Part shown: one piece after another, positions 7,654 through 11,090 of the stretch
Layout: the number at the start of each line of letters is the position of its first letter
Position numbering within the stretch: the stretch's first letter is position 1
Assembly (NCBI GenBank): GCA_036939975.1
Contig: JALLPB010001124.1
Coordinates: 1-11,090 of the forward strand
Source of the DNA: Cyclostephanos tholiformis
Taxonomy: Eukaryota; Bacillariophyta; Thalassiosirophyceae; Thalassiosirales; Thalassiosiraceae
DNA: 11,090 bases
Direction: 5' to 3'
The notes under the pieces: generated by a model
Databases searched by the model: none
What the model was told of the DNA's origin: nothing
Seen by the model: only the letters and a program-made list of their open reading frames with translations
Position numbers and translations under genes: made by a program

Positions 7654-8490
7654 ATCGAGCATCGAAGGGATGAGTGAGGGAGGTGAGAAGAGAGGGGAAG
7701 AGGGCAGGAGTGGGGGTGCGGGGGGCGACAAGAGGAGACACGATGATGACGATGATGACGATGATATGACACTTCCGTTGCCATTGCTACCGCCGGTGGT
7801 AGTCAGAGAAACCAACAATCAACTGGAGTGAGAGGGCACGGTGGAGAGGATCAAGCAAGGGAGATGGGGTTGGTGGGTGGAGGAGAGAGATGGCAATGGG
7901 GGGGGGGAGCGAGCTTGGTGACATCAATCAAGAGAGGAGAAGATGGCAAAGAGGAAGTTGAGGAGGAGGTTAGAGGAAGATAATAGGTGGAGCGCAATGG
8001 GGGAGACACGACGATGATGTGATTACGTTTGAAAAGTATCAATTGACTGACTACAATGTGGGATGTAAGGGTGAATACAGGGGCGAGCATGGGGGCTGAT
8101 GGGATAAGGGGACAATGGCGAGGTAGGGGGGGACAGAGTAACACGATCGATGACAAAATTATTACCCACCTCCCATTAAAAATATAACAATCAACTGACG
8201 AAGGATACGACAGGAAATCGAGGGACGAGTGTGGGGGATGAGGGAAGAGGAGAGAGGGGGAAGATATAGCAAGGTGGAGGGTACAGAGGTGATTAGGAGG
8301 ATGCGACTGGTGAGCGGGAGATGAGGGACAAGGGGAAGATGAAGGGAGAGGGTTCATCACTCAACAATCAAATAATATGAAGGGGAAAATGGGAACTGCA
8401 GTTGAAGGGGAGGAAGAGAAGGTGTGGGAAGAGGGGTAAGCAGTGGAGGACATGTGGGAAGAGGACCGGAGGAGGAGAAGGAAGGATGGG
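7640..8490 (+). repeat. Purine-rich degenerate repeat tract
   Basis: The plus strand is dominated by GGAGG, GAGAGG and GGGG motifs with long runs, including ten G at 7898-7907. Similar blocks recur, such as GGAGACACGATGATGACG near 7734 and GGGAGACACGACGATGATG near 8001. The minus strand therefore shows open frames of up to 169 codons rich in Ser, Pro and Leu, which I regard as composition artefacts. No gene is called. Confidence 0.55.
7742..7765 (+). repeat. Minisatellite (GATGATGAC), 2.7 copies
   Basis: Two perfect 9-bp units, GATGATGAC, are followed by GATGAT. The tract lies inside the purine-rich array, and a related GATGATG block recurs near 8012. Confidence 0.7.
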
Positions 8491-8616
8491 GAGTATGTGC
8501 TTTTCATATTAATTTTAAGTCGAATTTTTCTGTATACCATATTGAATTCCTACGTACAATTTTTGTTCCCGCCATTTTAAAGCCTCCCCCTTGACCATAA
8601 TTTCCGCCACTTTGCC

Positions 8617-8968
8617 GCAGCCCCAATGGCCCACATAGAGATGGAATCATGCCCCAATACTCAGGGGCTTCTTCCATACATGCATGAAAGCATCTCCTAT
8701 GCTTTTTATGCTTCACATACATTTGGTGAGGAAATTATCATATGCAATAATAGCATGTAAAAACAAAAGAAAATCTGGGTGTTTTGTTAGGAAGCTGTGC
8801 CTGCCACACGTTCAGTAGCCCCAACGGACCACTTATGGTCAAAGGCATGTCCTGAAACTTCACATACAACTTTCAAATGCATGTGTGAGCAAATTGGCAT
8901 AGTCTAAATGTTCTAATTGGTTGCACTCTGGCTTTCAAAATGATAATAGCTTAAAATAGCATGTAAAA
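8617..8968 (+). repeat. Diverged direct duplication
   Basis: Two blocks, about 8617-8765 and 8815-8968, share in the same order AGCCCCAA-GG-CCAC, CTTCACATACA, an ATGCATG-like stretch, GAG-AAATT--CATA, and TAGCATGTAAAA. Identity is patchy, with several indels, so this is an old duplication of non-coding DNA or two copies of a repeat. Confidence 0.4.
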
Positions 8969-10620
8969 CAGTGCATTTGTTTGTACTCGGAGTGAATTCA
9001 ATGTTTGGTGCACGTGAAGTAAAAGTAAAGGTCATTTTTTCAACAAATATATCAGGATAACATATTTACTCAGAACTCCATATTGAGTGTCTTTAATGAA
9101 CTACCACAGAAGAAACATGTAAAACCCTAGATGTTTTCTGAAGTCCCGTAATTTTGACGCTGTGGTCATTTTTTTCAAAAAAATCTAAGGAATCATAGTT
9201 ACAACTAGTAGAGCGGATTTAACTATTCAAAAATGATTTTGGGACAATTTGAAAAATTGTGATTTTCTAGACTGGGCCCCCTTGCGCTGAGCGCTGCGTG
9301 CAGAATCAACTTCACATGGTGGTGATGGCAGTGGAGGGGAAGCAGTGCCGGTGTATGGGGGGGCTATGAGTTAAAGTATAAAAAAATACAAAATAATAAG
9401 ATACATTAGACAAAAACATTGCTTGTAGCATTGGATTTTGGCTGTGCCCAGACTAGAGAATAAACACAAATATAGCACATCTGTTACCAATTATTTGTTT
9501 GTTGAATAATTTATTAGTTTTGTTTTTGACTGGTTGCCATCCTAGCTGGAGCAATTTGTTACATTTTTAATTTTTTTGGTATATTTCTACAGGGTAATAG
9601 GGTCATATTAGTTCCTACATTGGAAATTTGTCACAGGCACAAAATTTGATTTTCCGGGAGACAGATCTTTACAATATGAGTCACTATTATCTAGAATAAA
9701 TATTGTTCTTCTTTTAATCTACAATACTACTACTTTCAAAACAGTATCTCTCCTTCCTTTTCTGCATAGGACTAGGTACGTATGGATAACAAATGTCCTC
9801 ACAACCAACAAAAAACGAACACCACCATGAGCTATTCTCCGGGTCTACTGGCACTGCTTAAGTGAGTTAGATCATCTTCTCGATGGGATGATCGAGGGCA
9901 CCATCAAAGAATTTTGTTTTATTCTGTAAATTGATGGGAAAAAATAAATATTAAGACTCATCAAATTTATTTTATTTTTTACTTATTCCTACTTGATCTA
10001 TGCCCCAGAACAATCAAATTGCACTCTCCCTGTGCTCCCCGCTGGTTGCTCCTCATATACCATTGCCATTGCCCCTCTGTTGATCTCGCTTTTTAGGTTG
10101 GTTGCTTTGTGGGCACTTGCTGTCTGGGGGCACCTAAGGCCAAGGCATATTTAATTTTTTATTTTTTGTCACTTAATTTTCCACCTCTAAACAATAGCAA
10201 AAAGCCCCCCCCACACGTTTTGCCGCGGTCATGTGTCCTCCATGCCATTGCCCCCACTGCTAATGCCAACTTTTGGTTTGTTGTTTGTGTCCCCCCATTG
10301 AATGGTGGCCGGCAAAGACCTGGGCTCCATCCCGATCTTTTATTTTTGATGGGTCCCCTGTAAGCACCCCAAACAGCCCCCCAGATGCAAAAAATAATAA
10401 ACCGAGCATACCCCATGTCACCCATGATGTGTAGAGGAGGCGCATAGTACTAGAACTGGTGGTAGATGGCTGAAGGCAGAGGTAAAGGTGCTAGTGGATA
10501 CGTCACCCAACATTGTGCCATGTAGTTGGTTGTTGTGTGGTTGTGGTGTTTTTTTTTTGTAGCTCATGGTAGGGTATGTATTTTACCCATGTTGTAGTGT
10601 AGAGCACCCAACCCATGCTG
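8969..10620. other. Non-coding region without recognisable gene
   Basis: AT-rich sequence with homopolymer runs, including seven or more consecutive G or C near 9357 and 10206. Overlapping frames at 10109-10445 are short, occur on both strands and match no family. A short hairpin (GATCATC / GATGATC) lies near 9871-9892. I see no RNA gene. Confidence 0.45.
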
Positions 10621-10768
10621 ATTTCCCCCCCCACTTTAGCGCAATAATTAATGCTCACCCATGCAGTCCAAGTGCGACTGACACCTCTACAGGTACAGGT
10701 GGGGTGTCAGCATTAATAAAAATTGGGGAGTGCAGTTAGGCTTTGCCTTCATTTTGAGGGGGGGAAAT
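10621..10768. mobile_element. Foldback/MITE-like inverted repeat, about 148 bp
   Basis: The outer arms ATTTCCCCCCC (10621-10631) and GGGGGGGAAAT (10758-10768) are perfect inverses. Inside them, ATTAATGCTCACCC (10647-10660) is inverted at 10702-10717 with a 2-base gap, and CTGACACC (10678-10685) is perfectly inverted at 10703-10710, so two alternative stems compete for one arm. The outer arm together with its inner flank resembles 3679-3697, suggesting a repeated family. It has no coding capacity. Confidence 0.45.
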
Positions 10769-11090
10769 AACCATATTTTTAGCACTAGTGTACACTTTGC
10801 TAATATGATAGATAATTTAGTACTTAGGGTACAGTGCTTTTGAACACTATGGAAGAAAAAAAAACAGTATATAGAAAGTGTTCCAGCTAGGATGGCAACA
10901 AGTCTTTTTCATTTACATACAAAATAAGCCAATATATTTGCAAATGTTTTTTTAATTTCTTTATCAACCCACTAAATTGTTGTTCTTTTCATCTGACCTA
11001 GGCGGGTGGATAACTTTTCCTCTGAAGTGAATAAGCAAGTGCAAATGAAGTGGCATGTAGTTCAGGTCGGGAGAAGAAAATTATGAGCTT
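10769..11090. other. AT-rich non-coding end of window
   Basis: No gene, RNA or repeat boundary could be supported here. The segment contains A- and T-rich runs only. Confidence 0.45.

Larger units (their letters stand above)
7423..8377 (+). repeat. Dispersed 15-mer family AACAATCAACTGACG
   Basis: Exact copies lie at 7423-7437 and 8186-8200, with close relatives at 7625-7639, 7814-7828 and 8363-8377, and a weak one near 8039. The two exact copies also share the upstream ATAT. The intervals are about 150-370 bp, so this is a degenerate array rather than a regular satellite. Confidence 0.55.

Noticed and set aside
7428..8360. Minus-strand Ser/Pro/Leu-rich open frames, up to 169 codons
   Set aside because: They read across degenerate purine-rich repeats in several frames, so the length reflects stop-poor composition rather than selection.
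9826..9880. Short ATG frame followed by GTGAGT resembling an exon and splice donor
   Set aside because: Only about a dozen codons, no partner exon identified, and no protein resemblance.
10109..10445. Overlapping open frames on both strands, 61-88 codons
   Set aside because: Mutually overlapping, low-complexity, and matching no family I know.
1..11090. tRNA, rRNA, CRISPR and bacterial operon signals
   Set aside because: No tRNA B-box-like motif in a cloverleaf setting, no regularly spaced short repeats, and no ribosome-binding-site-led gene clusters were seen.

Overview
This window looks like repeat-rich, gene-poor nuclear DNA of a eukaryote. The most likely source is a diatom or another stramenopile. 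Two clues point there: a piggyBac-family transposase with a C-terminal cysteine-rich finger, and a Gag/protease block of a Ty3/gypsy-like retrotransposon whose wording resembles elements I associate with diatom genomes. The lineage call is inference from recognition, not from a search. I see no intact host gene, rRNA, tRNA, CRISPR array or bacterial operon signal.

Layout. 1-714: AT-rich DNA holding a small element of about 309 bp with terminal inverted repeats (199-507), apparently flanked by TA and with its right terminus duplicated. 715-3572: a decayed piggyBac-like element on the minus strand. Its transposase reading runs from an ATG at 3572 to a stop at 766, broken by three frameshifts and five in-frame stops, yet the aspartate codons expected in the catalytic core and the C-terminal zinc-finger cysteines are all still readable. 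A TTAA followed by CCCCTAG (715-725) is a plausible piggyBac end; its partner was not found. 3573-4497: non-coding, pyrimidine-rich toward the right. 4498-4773: a short coding-like stretch of unknown origin behind a TTTTCAG acceptor-like site.

4743 (tentative) to about 7280: the 5' part of a Ty3/gypsy-like retrotransposon on the plus strand. It has a tentative LTR/leader, a Gag with a zinc-knuckle-like motif (one in-frame TGA), then a retropepsin with a DSG active site and a C-terminal LIIG motif (two frameshifts). Homology stops just after the protease. Reverse transcriptase, RNase H, integrase and a 3' LTR are absent, so the copy cannot move by itself.

7275-8490: a degenerate repeat array, strongly purine-rich on the plus strand in its right part, containing a recurring 15-mer, a 14-bp-stem palindrome between 11-bp direct repeats, and a GAT/GAC minisatellite. 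8490-11090: non-coding DNA with one diverged direct duplication (8617-8968) and one foldback, MITE-like structure (10621-10768).

Overall the window is a graveyard of transposable elements of at least two classes plus small non-autonomous repeats. I did not find a convincing undescribed biological system. The points most worth a second look are the lesion pattern (TGA stops and homopolymer frameshifts), the unusual Gag knuckle spacing, the truncated retroelement junction, and the small inverted-repeat elements.
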